From Candidatus Cloacimonetes bacterium HGW-Cloacimonetes-1 (lineage in GTDB: Bacteria; Cloacimonadota; Cloacimonadia; Cloacimonadales; Cloacimonadaceae): a DNA stretch of 52,909 nucleotides. Position numbers and translations under genes: made by a program. Below the pieces are notes generated by a model. That model was not told the origin of the DNA, did not search any database, and saw nothing but the letters and a program-made list of their open reading frames with translations. The stretch covers positions 1 through 52,909 of the forward strand of contig PHBQ01000008.1 in the NCBI GenBank assembly GCA_002841975.1. Direction: 5' to 3'. Shown piece by piece: positions 9,478 to 18,798 of this stretch (position 1 is its first letter; the number at the start of each line of letters is the position of its first letter).

Positions 9478-11034
9478 TTAACTTGGATTTCTTCTGTCTA
9501 CTCTTCTTGCAATGAGTTTCATTCTTGCAGCTTCTAGAATGCTTAGCTCACGTTGAGAAAACTTAGCTTTGTTGTCTACATACTTAATGACTTGATTCTG
9601 AGTCGAACTAGAAAGTAAATCCCGTTCATAATCATTAAAACTTAGATAATATATGGGAAGAGATTGGAACTCAGAGGGTACTAACTCTAGCACTCCTCCA
9701 CCATAGAATCTGCCCAGTAACTCAGCCATAACCAATGTGTAGGAATTATAGAAAGAATAGACGAAATCATAAATGCAAGTCTTTGGTTTAGGATAAACTA
9801 GATAAGCAGTATCTGTATAGTATAGACCGTCGGGATTCAGTAAGAGTTTTATGTTCCTATGTGAACGCTTGAAGAAAACCGCTGGTGCTGTTGCGATGTT
9901 TGGGACAGCATACCATACACATCTATGCCTCGCTTTGTAGCTCATTTGATATTCACGAGACTCTCCAAGTGCAATGTATTTTTTGACGGACATGTTTATT
10001 TGGTCACTATTAATGCCATTCAAATCAAGCAATAAGCATGGTCTGTTTCTAATCCTTAACTCCTCATGTGTTCTCCTTACCACTGAAGGAAAATCCTTAA
10101 CATATGATGAGCGATTAATTATCGGTTTAACATAATCGTAAGCTGCAAGACTTATCACCTCGGATTCAGGTAGGATAAAGAAATTGTTGTTGCCAGTTAC
10201 AATCCCTGGTTTCGTCGTAACATAATCACCAATAGGCTTACTCCTTTTACCTAACGTTTCTATACATGACAATTCTTCTTTTGTAAGAATTGATGAAGTC
10301 CATTTGTTGTTTCCTGCGCTCATCTTGTACCCATTGTTTTCACAGTACGTCGAATTCCCAGTATCGACTTCAAAAAGAGACTCTCTGAATCCGCTCAAGT
10401 TATGTTTCTTGTAGCACAGAATTCCAATAACATCCTGTAGAATATCTTTATAAATAGGCTCATTGAAGTGGATCAGTTCAATGTACTGGAAGTTATCCAT
10501 TAGATAACTTCGAAGCCTCTCTGCATATCTAACCTGAAGCAATTCGACAGGCAAAATATAACAAAGTACTCCATCTGCCGATAGCTTAGTTACACCGCTT
10601 ATAAGAAATGGTTCCCATATATTTGTTATACTGCGTTTCCCCAAATTACTTTCATTAATGATTAAATTCCCGAGCTTTACCTGTTCCCTGTTGAGTTTAG
10701 TATAAGATATGTATGGAGGATTTCCTATTACTAAATCGAATAAAAGATTGCACTCAAAATGGAATTCTAAATAGTCCTTATGCACAATTTTAAAACTATC
10801 TATGATACTTGAGGATTTTAGGAAATCAACTTCTTGTTCATTAATCTCGACGGCGGTGATATCGCACTTAGCATTTAACTTGATGATACTCTTAAGGAAA
10901 ACACCACTACCACAACTCGGTTCTAGTATCGAAATCCGTCTGTCCTTATGGAAATGAGATAGCGTTTTTTCCACCAAATAATCTGCAATAATTACTGGAG
11001 TATAAAACGCACCTAGTACTCTGTCATTAATCAT
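9478..11034 (-). CDS. N6-adenine DNA methyltransferase, TaqI/Eco57I-like class
   Basis: A 518-aa class I SAM-dependent methyltransferase. The N-terminus shows GAFYTP. Motif I is EPSCGSG (about residues 38-44) and the catalytic motif IV is NPPY (105-108), diagnostic of amino-methyltransferases acting on adenine. The C-terminal half (GIVTGNNNFFIL onward) resembles the target-recognition region of TaqI/Eco57I-type enzymes. No nuclease motif is seen within it. I chose the ATG at 11034, one base after the HNH gene's stop; a longer frame to 11148 would overlap that gene heavily. The likely role is protecting host DNA from the neighbouring HNH nuclease. Confidence 0.86.
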   Translation of the reverse strand: MINDRVLGAFYTPVIIADYLVEKTLSHFHKDRRISILEPSCGSGVFLKSIIKLNAKCDITAVEINEQEVDFLKSSSIIDSFKIVHKDYLEFHFECNLLFDLVIGNPPYISYTKLNREQVKLGNLIINESNLGKRSITNIWEPFLISGVTKLSADGVLCYILPVELLQVRYAERLRSYLMDNFQYIELIHFNEPIYKDILQDVIGILCYKKHNLSGFRESLFEVDTGNSTYCENNGYKMSAGNNKWTSSILTKEELSCIETLGKRSKPIGDYVTTKPGIVTGNNNFFILPESEVISLAAYDYVKPIINRSSYVKDFPSVVRRTHEELRIRNRPCLLLDLNGINSDQINMSVKKYIALGESREYQMSYKARHRCVWYAVPNIATAPAVFFKRSHRNIKLLLNPDGLYYTDTAYLVYPKPKTCIYDFVYSFYNSYTLVMAELLGRFYGGGVLELVPSEFQSLPIYYLSFNDYERDLLSSSTQNQVIKYVDNKAKFSQRELSILEAARMKLIARRVDRRNPS

Positions 11035-11035
11035 G

Positions 11036-11644
11036 TTATTTAAAGAAGTATGATTTGAGTTTGTTTTGTATACTGCGCCCTTGAGTGTATACATTCCACA
11101 GTTGATTCCATCGTCCAGCATCAAGGGAGCTACTATACTTCGAAACAACAGACTCTAGTTTATCCATGACATTATCGATTTGTTCGAGAGACCAAACGAT
11201 CCCATATTCAATTCTGAATAGCTTTAACTTCTTAATCATGTAAATAGCAACAGGTGTACATCCTATGATATTCCCATTAGAATCTCGGTCGAAGCATTCG
11301 CTGAATTCATCTGAGCAAGGGTCTAAATACCCATTATCATCTACGATGGTTTGGGTCGCTGAATCACTTACCCAATCATCACTTTTTGCTATGTTACATC
11401 TCGAACATGCATAAACCAGATTCGAATACTCGTTCTCAAGCAAGGGGAACCTTTTCCTCGGAGCGAAGTGATCAATATGATATTGTGCATTACCAATTGA
11501 TGCAATATCTTCCCGTGAATCACAGTACCCGCATCTGCGGTTAAAATCTAACCTAAGCTGCTGCCTATAATCTCTATAGTTGCTTCGTTTTGTTACACCT
11601 ATGGTTCTTACCGGTTTTGAATATCTAAACATAAGCCTACTCAC
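11036..11644 (-). CDS. HNH endonuclease
   Basis: A 202-aa protein with a zinc-ribbon HNH nuclease domain: C38xxC41, HIDH (56-59), N75 and C80xxC83 followed by N84 and K87 (CSRCNIAKSDDW). The arrangement is typical of metal-dependent DNA nucleases of the McrA/HNH class. The listed start is GTG at 11644, overlapping the receiver gene by 8 nt; ATG at 11632 is an alternative that keeps the whole domain. Its position between a receiver gene and an adenine methyltransferase suggests it is the cutting arm of a restriction system controlled by the kinase. That functional link is inference. Confidence 0.85.
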   Translation of the reverse strand: MSRLMFRYSKPVRTIGVTKRSNYRDYRQQLRLDFNRRCGYCDSREDIASIGNAQYHIDHFAPRKRFPLLENEYSNLVYACSRCNIAKSDDWVSDSATQTIVDDNGYLDPCSDEFSECFDRDSNGNIIGCTPVAIYMIKKLKLFRIEYGIVWSLEQIDNVMDKLESVVSKYSSSLDAGRWNQLWNVYTQGRSIQNKLKSYFFK

Positions 11645-12281
11645 CTTGTTCCAATTGAGAAACCAATTTATTCACTGATTCTATCCACTCATTTAATTCT
11701 TGCTGGATATAGTAATCTTTTAACTCTTTTGGTAACTCTAATGGGTGACTTTGAGATCTGCCTAAAATACTGTCACAATTCAGCAATTCTTCTCTTTCTC
11801 TGCTGCCCAGATACCCTTGTGTCCTCCACTTAGTCAATAACTCGTTATACTCAAACAAAGCTTTGGTATACTTGTTATTGGTATCTTCAATGTCTATTTT
11901 CATTTTTGAAATGAAGTCTTCAAATGATTGTTTATTATCATTATTAATAACAAGGCCTTTTTCAAAACTTGTCCAAACATCATCCGTTTCTTCATGGAGC
12001 TCATCAATGTAATGGGAAAACAAATAGACGGGTTTTATAGTATTTTCTTGCTTAATGGCTTTTCTTAAAACAACCCCGTTGTAGTTTATCCTCATTTTAT
12101 CATTCAAACGATAATCAATTATAACAACATCACTTGAAATTTTACATACTTCAATTACCATCTCATTAAGATCATTAATAGGTGCTAAATCAACTATCTC
12201 GAATTCATGATAATCATCGAACTCACTAACAAAAGTGCGACGCGTTTCTGGATCTTCGTCAATGAATAGTATTTTATACAT
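11637..12281 (-). CDS. Stand-alone receiver (response regulator) protein
   Basis: A 214-aa protein with an N-terminal phosphoreceiver domain. Visible are the acidic cluster D8-E9-D10 (FIDEDPE), the phospho-acceptor D56 (VVIIDYRL), a Ser on the beta-4 strand (YLFSH) and a conserved-position Lys (FEKGL, K108). The C-terminal ~90 residues are helical and show no DNA-binding motif I can name. AGGAGGG lies upstream of the start. The gene overlaps the kinase stop by 8 nt, so the two proteins should be a cognate pair. Output is probably by protein contact, perhaps with the next gene product, an HNH nuclease. Confidence 0.83.
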   Translation of the reverse strand: MYKILFIDEDPETRRTFVSEFDDYHEFEIVDLAPINDLNEMVIEVCKISSDVVIIDYRLNDKMRINYNGVVLRKAIKQENTIKPVYLFSHYIDELHEETDDVWTSFEKGLVINNDNKQSFEDFISKMKIDIEDTNNKYTKALFEYNELLTKWRTQGYLGSREREELLNCDSILGRSQSHPLELPKELKDYYIQQELNEWIESVNKLVSQLEQGE

Positions 12282-14823
12282 ACCAGCCCTCCTGTTTGGT
12301 GTTGATTGGGATATTCAGTTTTAATGAGAACCCGTCATTAGCCTTATCAATTTGTAGTGTTCCCTTGTAGTCATCTATTATACTTTTCAAAATCCACAAT
12401 CCCAAACCTGTCCCAGTTTGATTTCCTCTTTTATCGTGCTTTGTAGAAAATTCGTACTCGAATATTCTGTCTGTATCATCTATAGAGTGCGATAGCCCCG
12501 GCCCATTATCTTTATAAACTAACTCAATGACTGAGCTCTGCTGCCCGACTTCCATATCGATAGAGATCACTCTATCATAGGCTTGATCTTCATCAATATC
12601 AAAGGCATAGATTGAATTAATGATCAGATTATTGAAGACACTGTCTAGATCAATCGTAAAGCAACGCTTCTTTATTCCGCGATATTTTGATGTATTGATT
12701 GGTGTAACTAGTTGTATATCTCTACCTGCCAATATATCGCCCCAACTTCTTTTTAAATCGGCAAAATACAAGTACAAATCTTGAGATTTTCTGAGCCTTC
12801 TATCTTTCTTCAACTGAAACAATGAAAACTCGATCCAATGCTTCATGTTCTTTATATTTGATTCGAGATCTTGAACAATTACTAATGGATTCTTATAACT
12901 GCTCAAACCGAGGAGATTGCCTGGAATGTTACGTGCTAGATTCTTTTTGAGCTTCTCGATATTTCCCATTTTATCGCTTATTGATTTCAACTCGTGAGCC
13001 ATTGTAGCCATTACTAATGATGAACTTGATAGTCCACGGAGGATTGCGTTTTGTCCCAATACTGAATCATATTCGCTTTCTAATTGTCTATAAGCGTTAA
13101 TGATATTCCTTTCATTATCTGTTGTCCCTCCTCCTCTTATTAGGTTACTCGCTTTGCGCCTAATATCCTCGCCAAGGTTGTTCTTATAAAATAGCTTGTC
13201 TAGAGCAACTGATAGTGTTTGTCGATCGTTTTCGAAAATCTCGAGAATTTTTATTATAACTCTTTTTAATGCATCTGTGTGTTCGTTTTCTATGAATCCT
13301 TCTCTGCTGGACTTGTCATCTATGTAACGGTTTTCAGATTTAGACAATTGTACATATCCAGATATCTGGTTCGGTCTTACTTGCCATTTCCCAGATTTAC
13401 TAGAAGATGGTGCTGCTGGGCTCTTAGCTGCTCTTGCACCAAGACCTAGCCAATCAAATGAAGAGCCTTCAGGTTCGCCATAGGGTCTGATTTTAAATCT
13501 ATCCCTATAAATTTTTATCCCCCCATAGTTCTTAAACCAATGTTTACGTTCATGTGACTTGATCGGATAATGATAGAATTTATCTCTGTCGCTCTTTGTA
13601 TCAGTATTCTTCATAAAGAAGTAAACAAATTTAAAGTCTCCTAGGCTACGAAACAACTCAAAGTCTAATTTATCAGAATGAAAAAGCCTAGATAACTGTA
13701 AAGTAGTATGATAGAATTCCTTTTTGAAACTTTCAATTAAAAATTGGGGCTTAGTAGATAGTTCAGGATAGCCAAAAATTTCTTGATATTCGTCTATTCT
13801 CTCAATATCGAATTCTTTCCTAATCATCTGGAACTCTATTTCTGGCTCAATGCTATAAGGATCTGTGCCTTTAGCATTATAGTTTGCTATAACTTGATAA
13901 TCGAAGTCATCGCAATTGTAAGGAAGTATCTCGAAGTCATCAAGGTGTTTGGAGAACAGATAAATATTAAACTTATCCTCACTATCATCCACCTCTGGCG
14001 GGATCAGAGTTCCAAGGCTTGTTACAAGATTTTTGATACTCTTCCCAGACCATTTATCTCTAAGTCCCGATATCTGAAGGATAGTCCCTGTGGAAAATGA
14101 CTTTATTGAGTAATCATACTTATCAAGATAGCTATTCACTGCACTTTTCAAATCTATGTCACTCTCATCAATTTCAGCATACATTGAAGTAATGTTAGCA
14201 TTGATATCACTTATGGCATCCCAATTCATAAACCATCTATATAGTTGTCTATCCTGACGTGAGTAAGTGAATAACTCTGTTAAGCTTCCTAGCCTATCAA
14301 GGGCAAATCTTCCGATTCCTTTCGACCCAACTTTTATTCTATTTTTGCTCGAAATCATGTTTTCAACTTTATCACTAGTCCCGATAGTCATCCACTTTGT
14401 TTCTAGAGTGTGCAATGTCATTCCACAACCGTTATCGATGACTATTATTCTATTATACTGATTGAAAACTGCCCATAACCTGACGCGAATATCCTCATCA
14501 TAGGAATTACTGATACTCTTTGAATTGGATTTTTGTGCTTTATTTTCAAAAGCCTTAAGATAAAAATCATCCTGCTCACTGCTATATTCATACAGTTCAG
14601 AGATTAAATTGCTGTCCTCTCGTGAAAGATCTTTGTATTCTGTATTAGATATCCGGTATGGGATATCATCATACTTAATATCAAATATTATTATTGCGTT
14701 CTTTGCATCAGCATCATAGCAGTTCTTAACCAATTCAATGAGCGCGCTATCAGCGTTTGCAACGTTCTCTTTCCCAAGAAGATGAGATGTTCTTGCGGAA
14801 ATGTTCCATTGAACTTTTGCCAT
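12274..14823 (-). CDS. Histidine kinase-like protein with two GHKL ATPase domains
   Basis: An 849-aa soluble protein with two ATPase modules of the GHKL superfamily. The N-terminal one (HATPase_c_3, MutL/Hsp90/MORC style) shows E30 and N34 (IELVKNCYDADA), the DNGCGM loop (130-135) and GSKGIGRFAL (166-175). The C-terminal one is histidine-kinase-like: an H-box near H610 (MATMAHELKS), an N-box at about 730-742 (FNNLIINSIYAF), DNGPGL (772-777) and GTGLGL (804-809). No transmembrane or classical sensory domain is seen; the region between them (about 200-600) is unfamiliar. AAGGAG precedes the ATG. The next gene encodes the receiver. The double architecture suggests that ATP- or DNA-dependent clamp-like sensing is coupled to phosphotransfer. 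Confidence 0.85.
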   Translation of the reverse strand: MAKVQWNISARTSHLLGKENVANADSALIELVKNCYDADAKNAIIIFDIKYDDIPYRISNTEYKDLSREDSNLISELYEYSSEQDDFYLKAFENKAQKSNSKSISNSYDEDIRVRLWAVFNQYNRIIVIDNGCGMTLHTLETKWMTIGTSDKVENMISSKNRIKVGSKGIGRFALDRLGSLTELFTYSRQDRQLYRWFMNWDAISDINANITSMYAEIDESDIDLKSAVNSYLDKYDYSIKSFSTGTILQISGLRDKWSGKSIKNLVTSLGTLIPPEVDDSEDKFNIYLFSKHLDDFEILPYNCDDFDYQVIANYNAKGTDPYSIEPEIEFQMIRKEFDIERIDEYQEIFGYPELSTKPQFLIESFKKEFYHTTLQLSRLFHSDKLDFELFRSLGDFKFVYFFMKNTDTKSDRDKFYHYPIKSHERKHWFKNYGGIKIYRDRFKIRPYGEPEGSSFDWLGLGARAAKSPAAPSSSKSGKWQVRPNQISGYVQLSKSENRYIDDKSSREGFIENEHTDALKRVIIKILEIFENDRQTLSVALDKLFYKNNLGEDIRRKASNLIRGGGTTDNERNIINAYRQLESEYDSVLGQNAILRGLSSSSLVMATMAHELKSISDKMGNIEKLKKNLARNIPGNLLGLSSYKNPLVIVQDLESNIKNMKHWIEFSLFQLKKDRRLRKSQDLYLYFADLKRSWGDILAGRDIQLVTPINTSKYRGIKKRCFTIDLDSVFNNLIINSIYAFDIDEDQAYDRVISIDMEVGQQSSVIELVYKDNGPGLSHSIDDTDRIFEYEFSTKHDKRGNQTGTGLGLWILKSIIDDYKGTLQIDKANDGFSLKLNIPINTKQEGWYV

Positions 14824-14881
14824 TATTACTCCTTATTCATATTAAAAGATACTACTCATATCACAATCATTATTTATATCT

Positions 14882-15559
14882 TTACACATCCAACCCCGCC
14901 CCATATTCCTTCAGCCACTGCACTTGTTTCTGATAGTCCGGCAGTATCTTATCCACTTCATTCCAGAAATCTTTGCTGTGCCGTTTATGCTCGAAGTGCG
15001 CCAGCTCATGCACGATCAGATAGTTGATCACGCTCACTGGTGCCATCATGATCTTCCAGTTGAAATTCACCTTGGGTCGCTGCACTGAGCATGATGCCCA
15101 TCGGTTCTTTAGCTCGATAATGGCCACAGCTTCCACTTTCAATCCCATCATCTCAGCAAAGCGATGCACACGCGGTTCTATGAACTTCTTGCCACGCTGT
15201 CTGTAGAATTCCTTGAACATTGCTTTCAGCTTATCCTCAGAGCCCTCGGGAGCATAAAAGTGCCTTCCCTTGAACTGTATGCCATCCACCTCGTCACTAT
15301 ATTGCAGATAGTAGTTTCTACCCAGATATAGGAAGGATTGCCCGTTTACCAGTTCCCGTTTGATGGCTTTCTCATTCAGCAATGCCCGTTTTGCCTGATA
15401 TTTGTAAATTTTATACTCGTTTTGTTTGAGGAGGTTTTGTACCTCAAGTTCAGTAGTTCCATCGGGAACGATCACCGTAATGGAGCTATCCCTCTCAATA
15501 TAGATTGATGCTGTCTTGCGCTTGCTGTGTTTGATTACTACTTTGTAATCCAGACTCAT
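14882..15559 (-). CDS. YgjP-like (DUF45) zinc metallopeptidase
   Basis: A 225-aa protein with the YgjP-like pattern HELAH (184-188) followed by H194 and FW (HKRHSKDFW), giving three zinc ligands and a catalytic Glu. The WASCS motif upstream of the zinc site is also typical. Family members are very often encoded directly beside hsdR in type I restriction loci, as here, where the start overlaps the hsdR stop by 4 nt. Their exact role in restriction is not established; processing or regulation of the restriction complex is a plausible guess. Confidence 0.88.
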   Translation of the reverse strand: MSLDYKVVIKHSKRKTASIYIERDSSITVIVPDGTTELEVQNLLKQNEYKIYKYQAKRALLNEKAIKRELVNGQSFLYLGRNYYLQYSDEVDGIQFKGRHFYAPEGSEDKLKAMFKEFYRQRGKKFIEPRVHRFAEMMGLKVEAVAIIELKNRWASCSVQRPKVNFNWKIMMAPVSVINYLIVHELAHFEHKRHSKDFWNEVDKILPDYQKQVQWLKEYGAGLDV

Positions 15560-18500
15560 GAGCCTTTCACCTCGGCTTCTCGTTTATGAGCCAGGCTGAT
15601 CAGTTCTGCGGTCAGCTTGGCTGCCACAGCTTTGAGGGGTTCTATGGTGCAATATTCAAGCTCATCCCGGATATCGCCTTCCAGCCTTCTGCGCTCATTG
15701 GGCTTCTGCCAGAAATTGGGTATTGAGAGAGATTCCTTGATTCTGGCATATATGAATTCTGATATCTTTACAGCCTCTACAGCAGTATCGGTGTTACCCT
15801 TGTCAATTCCCGCCTCCATCAGCATAAGCTCCAGGAATGGCGCAATAGGAGCATCAACAATGCTGTCTTCCGCCTTGCGTCCTTCTCCGATCTCTTCTCT
15901 CAGCTTGGTAAGCTCTTCGATAATCCTATCCCAGTGTTCTTTGTAAGAATCAAGAATTCTCTGCAGCCTCTCGTGGAAACCTGTATAAAGTGCCGGGTCT
16001 TTATCCATATTCACTTTGATGTGCCAGCGGATGGCATGCTCCATCTCGGATGCCTTAGCTTTTCCGGTTTTATTATGATCTTTCAACGTTTTGGGGAAAT
16101 CATCCGAGAGCAGTTTCACAGGGGCAATCTTGGGATTGATACCTTCTGAGATCAGATACTTGTCAATAAGCTTGCGAACCTTTGCCCCAGCCCATTTCAA
16201 ATCAAGCGTGCCGTCATGGTAGCGGTTGCGCATCCTCATCAGGATATAACCCAGTCGCTTTGCCGGGACGTAGTAGTCTCTTGCCAGGGATGCATTAAAG
16301 AGCAGCTCCAAGCTATCAAAGAATGCTTTGATATAGGTATCAAACTGCGCTCGGAATTTCACATCTGCACCAAGCTGAAGGCAGTTCTCCACCAGTTCCC
16401 ATTCCTCGTCTTTATCTTCGATCTTCTGTTTGATAAAGGCTTCGATCCTGATAACTCCCTTTTCTTCAAAGAGATGAATCAATCTTCTAAAGCGGGATTC
16501 CAAGACCGGAATCTCCTTGTCCAGCCCTCTGAAATATGCACTCAGGTCTTCCAGCTCCTGCACATCAGTATCAGTGAAGATCGCCAAAGCCTCTTTCAGA
16601 TGCGATGCCACTCCAAAATAATCCACCACAATGCCATGCTCTTTTACATAGCCGGATTTCATTACCTTGGTGCGGTTGACCCTAGCAATTGCCTGCATCA
16701 GCTTATGTTCTCTCAGGTTCTTATCAAGGTACATCACCTGTTCAATCGGTGCATCAAAACCCATCAGAAGCCTGTCACAAACACAGAGGATAGCTACTCC
16801 ACTCTCCGGTTTGTTATAGTCAAAGTCCTTTTTAAAGCTCTCTACGGCATCGATATCCAGAGCTTGCTTGCGCGCCAGAGATACATAACCCGGCTCATTG
16901 TTATCCATCATAGTAACTACGGCACAGATCTTGACAAATCTCATCTGCTTTAGCAGTTCTTCATCCCGCTCAGCTTCAGGTTTTGTCTCTTCACTCAAAA
17001 TCAACCCTTTTAGCGCATTTTCCAGCTCATACTTATACCGGCATGCAGCTATGATAGAACTCGCCACCACCTGCCCCTTAAGGCCGTTTTGGAGGATTTC
17101 CTGCGTATAGTGAGTCATGATATCTTCCGAGATTGCTTTGATCCTCTCCTTGGATTCCAAATATGCCATCTCTGTCCCATAGCGTTTTTGAATCTCCAAG
17201 CGCTCAGCTTCCGTCCTCTCCCGAAACATATCCTCAAATTCTTTTTTGAACAGTTCTGAATCAGTAAGCTTGTCCTGACTGGTTCTGCCGATATAAAGAA
17301 TATCCACTGTGGCTCTGTCTGCCACAGAGTCGTTCATTTTGTAGACATCTATGAAGTTGCCGAAGCGTTCATGGGTCTTCTGTTTATGCCTTTCCGTGAG
17401 TAATGGTGTTCCTGTAAATGCGATCTTCACAGCATTCGGAAAAGCCAGGAAGAGGTTGTCTCCCATTTCACCCCCCTGATCCTGATGAGCTTCGTCTATC
17501 AACAGCAGTATTCTCTCGCTGGTATTCAGCTCCGGAAATTCTTCATACTGTGGGATCACTCCGGCTGCCAGCAGAGATTGAGCCGAGATGGCATTATTGA
17601 TCAGGAACTTATGTAGCATCACCATGTTGAGGTTTGAGCTGGTGTTCTTTAGCTTATCAAGGTCTCGCTTATGTTGTATCATAGTAACGCTTTCGCCACT
17701 ATAGCCTGCAGTGTTGGATAGCTGATCTTCCAAATCCAAACGGTCATTCACCATGATGACCTTGTAGTCTTTTAAGTCTTCAGAGTCTCTTAGCTTCTTG
17801 ATCAAAAATACCATCGTCAGGGATTTACCTGAGCCTTGGGTATGCCAGATCACTCCGCTACGTTCAAATGGAGTTTTACCCATTCGCAAGCGATTCAATA
17901 TCTTGCCTACTGCCCGGTATTGCTGATAGCGGCAAACGATCTTTACCTGTTCACCTTTCTTGATTTCCATAAACAGCGTGAAGTTTTTAAGGATATCCAG
18001 CAGAATGGCTTTATTCAGCATCCCCTGGATCATTACTTCTTGTCGCTCTTCATCCGGAGAGACCTGGATAGTCTTATACTCCTCAGGAAAGATGTCTTTC
18101 CAGTTCAGGAAGTGATCAAACTCTCCGGTGATCGTGCCAAATCTGGCTTCAGAGCCATGTGTAACGATGCTGAAGAGATTGCTGTGAAATAGCTTCTCCT
18201 CACCCTCTTTGATGCCATAATCATCCACTCTCAGGTTCGCATAGCGGTTGAGCTGAATGAATGCCTCACTCAGTGGTTGTGCCACATCCATATCTTTGCA
18301 TTCTACCACAATGATCGGTAAGCCATTGATGAAGAGCACAATGTCCGGCACAATCGCCTGTCTGCTGGCACCGGGAGTCTCGATCTTGAACTGGTTAATG
18401 GCAATGAAGCTATTGAGTTCGGGATTGGCATAATCTATCAAGCGCACCTTGGGGTTTTGCTCTCCGGTAAGCTCATTCATATCAACTGTAGTATTCTTGG

Positions 18501-18798
18501 TCAGCAGTTCATATACTACCTGATTTGCCTTTAGCAGTCCAATGCCGGGGTGCCAGGTCAGCTCAGAGATAACTGCATCAAGCTGCTTAACCGTAAGCCA
18601 GCTTCTGCCATCCTCAGTAAGATTGATCCGCTTTAAAGCATTCTTAAACTCCTGCTCCAGGATCACTTCCCTGAAAGAAGCCCTTCTGCTGATACTGGGA
18701 TCAAAAGGAGTAAATCCAGTTCCCTGATCTATCACTTCCCAGCCAAGTTGACTCAGCTTATCCAGGAACGGGCGTTCGACATTGGTGTATTCAGACAT
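15556..18798 (-). CDS. hsdR: Type I restriction enzyme R subunit (HsdR)
   Basis: A 1080-aa motor-nuclease subunit. The N-terminal PD-(D/E)xK nuclease is visible as PDIVLFINGLPIIVVECK (D152, E166, K168). The superfamily 2 motor has Walker A HTQGSGKS (319-326), DEAH (435-438), FTGTPLL and the late helicase motif QAIARVNRT. A long helical C-terminal domain would bind the HsdM/HsdS core. Its length and motif order fit intact HsdR proteins. Its ATG overlaps the DUF262 protein stop by 1 nt and its stop overlaps the peptidase start, so it lies within one operon. Known action is ATP-driven DNA translocation and cleavage remote from unmethylated sites. Confidence 0.96.
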   Translation of the reverse strand: MSEYTNVERPFLDKLSQLGWEVIDQGTGFTPFDPSISRRASFREVILEQEFKNALKRINLTEDGRSWLTVKQLDAVISELTWHPGIGLLKANQVVYELLTKNTTVDMNELTGEQNPKVRLIDYANPELNSFIAINQFKIETPGASRQAIVPDIVLFINGLPIIVVECKDMDVAQPLSEAFIQLNRYANLRVDDYGIKEGEEKLFHSNLFSIVTHGSEARFGTITGEFDHFLNWKDIFPEEYKTIQVSPDEERQEVMIQGMLNKAILLDILKNFTLFMEIKKGEQVKIVCRYQQYRAVGKILNRLRMGKTPFERSGVIWHTQGSGKSLTMVFLIKKLRDSEDLKDYKVIMVNDRLDLEDQLSNTAGYSGESVTMIQHKRDLDKLKNTSSNLNMVMLHKFLINNAISAQSLLAAGVIPQYEEFPELNTSERILLLIDEAHQDQGGEMGDNLFLAFPNAVKIAFTGTPLLTERHKQKTHERFGNFIDVYKMNDSVADRATVDILYIGRTSQDKLTDSELFKKEFEDMFRERTEAERLEIQKRYGTEMAYLESKERIKAISEDIMTHYTQEILQNGLKGQVVASSIIAACRYKYELENALKGLILSEETKPEAERDEELLKQMRFVKICAVVTMMDNNEPGYVSLARKQALDIDAVESFKKDFDYNKPESGVAILCVCDRLLMGFDAPIEQVMYLDKNLREHKLMQAIARVNRTKVMKSGYVKEHGIVVDYFGVASHLKEALAIFTDTDVQELEDLSAYFRGLDKEIPVLESRFRRLIHLFEEKGVIRIEAFIKQKIEDKDEEWELVENCLQLGADVKFRAQFDTYIKAFFDSLELLFNASLARDYYVPAKRLGYILMRMRNRYHDGTLDLKWAGAKVRKLIDKYLISEGINPKIAPVKLLSDDFPKTLKDHNKTGKAKASEMEHAIRWHIKVNMDKDPALYTGFHERLQRILDSYKEHWDRIIEELTKLREEIGEGRKAEDSIVDAPIAPFLELMLMEAGIDKGNTDTAVEAVKISEFIYARIKESLSIPNFWQKPNERRRLEGDIRDELEYCTIEPLKAVAAKLTAELISLAHKREAEVKGS

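Noticed and set aside
8610-14823. Detocs-type phage defence
   Set aside because: Detocs uses a TPR-linked kinase, two receivers and a PNP effector; here the kinase has no TPRs and the effector candidate is an HNH nuclease.
16216-16953. 245-aa plus-strand open frame inside hsdR
   Set aside because: It is antisense to a clear HsdR motor region and has no recognisable motif or ribosome-binding site.
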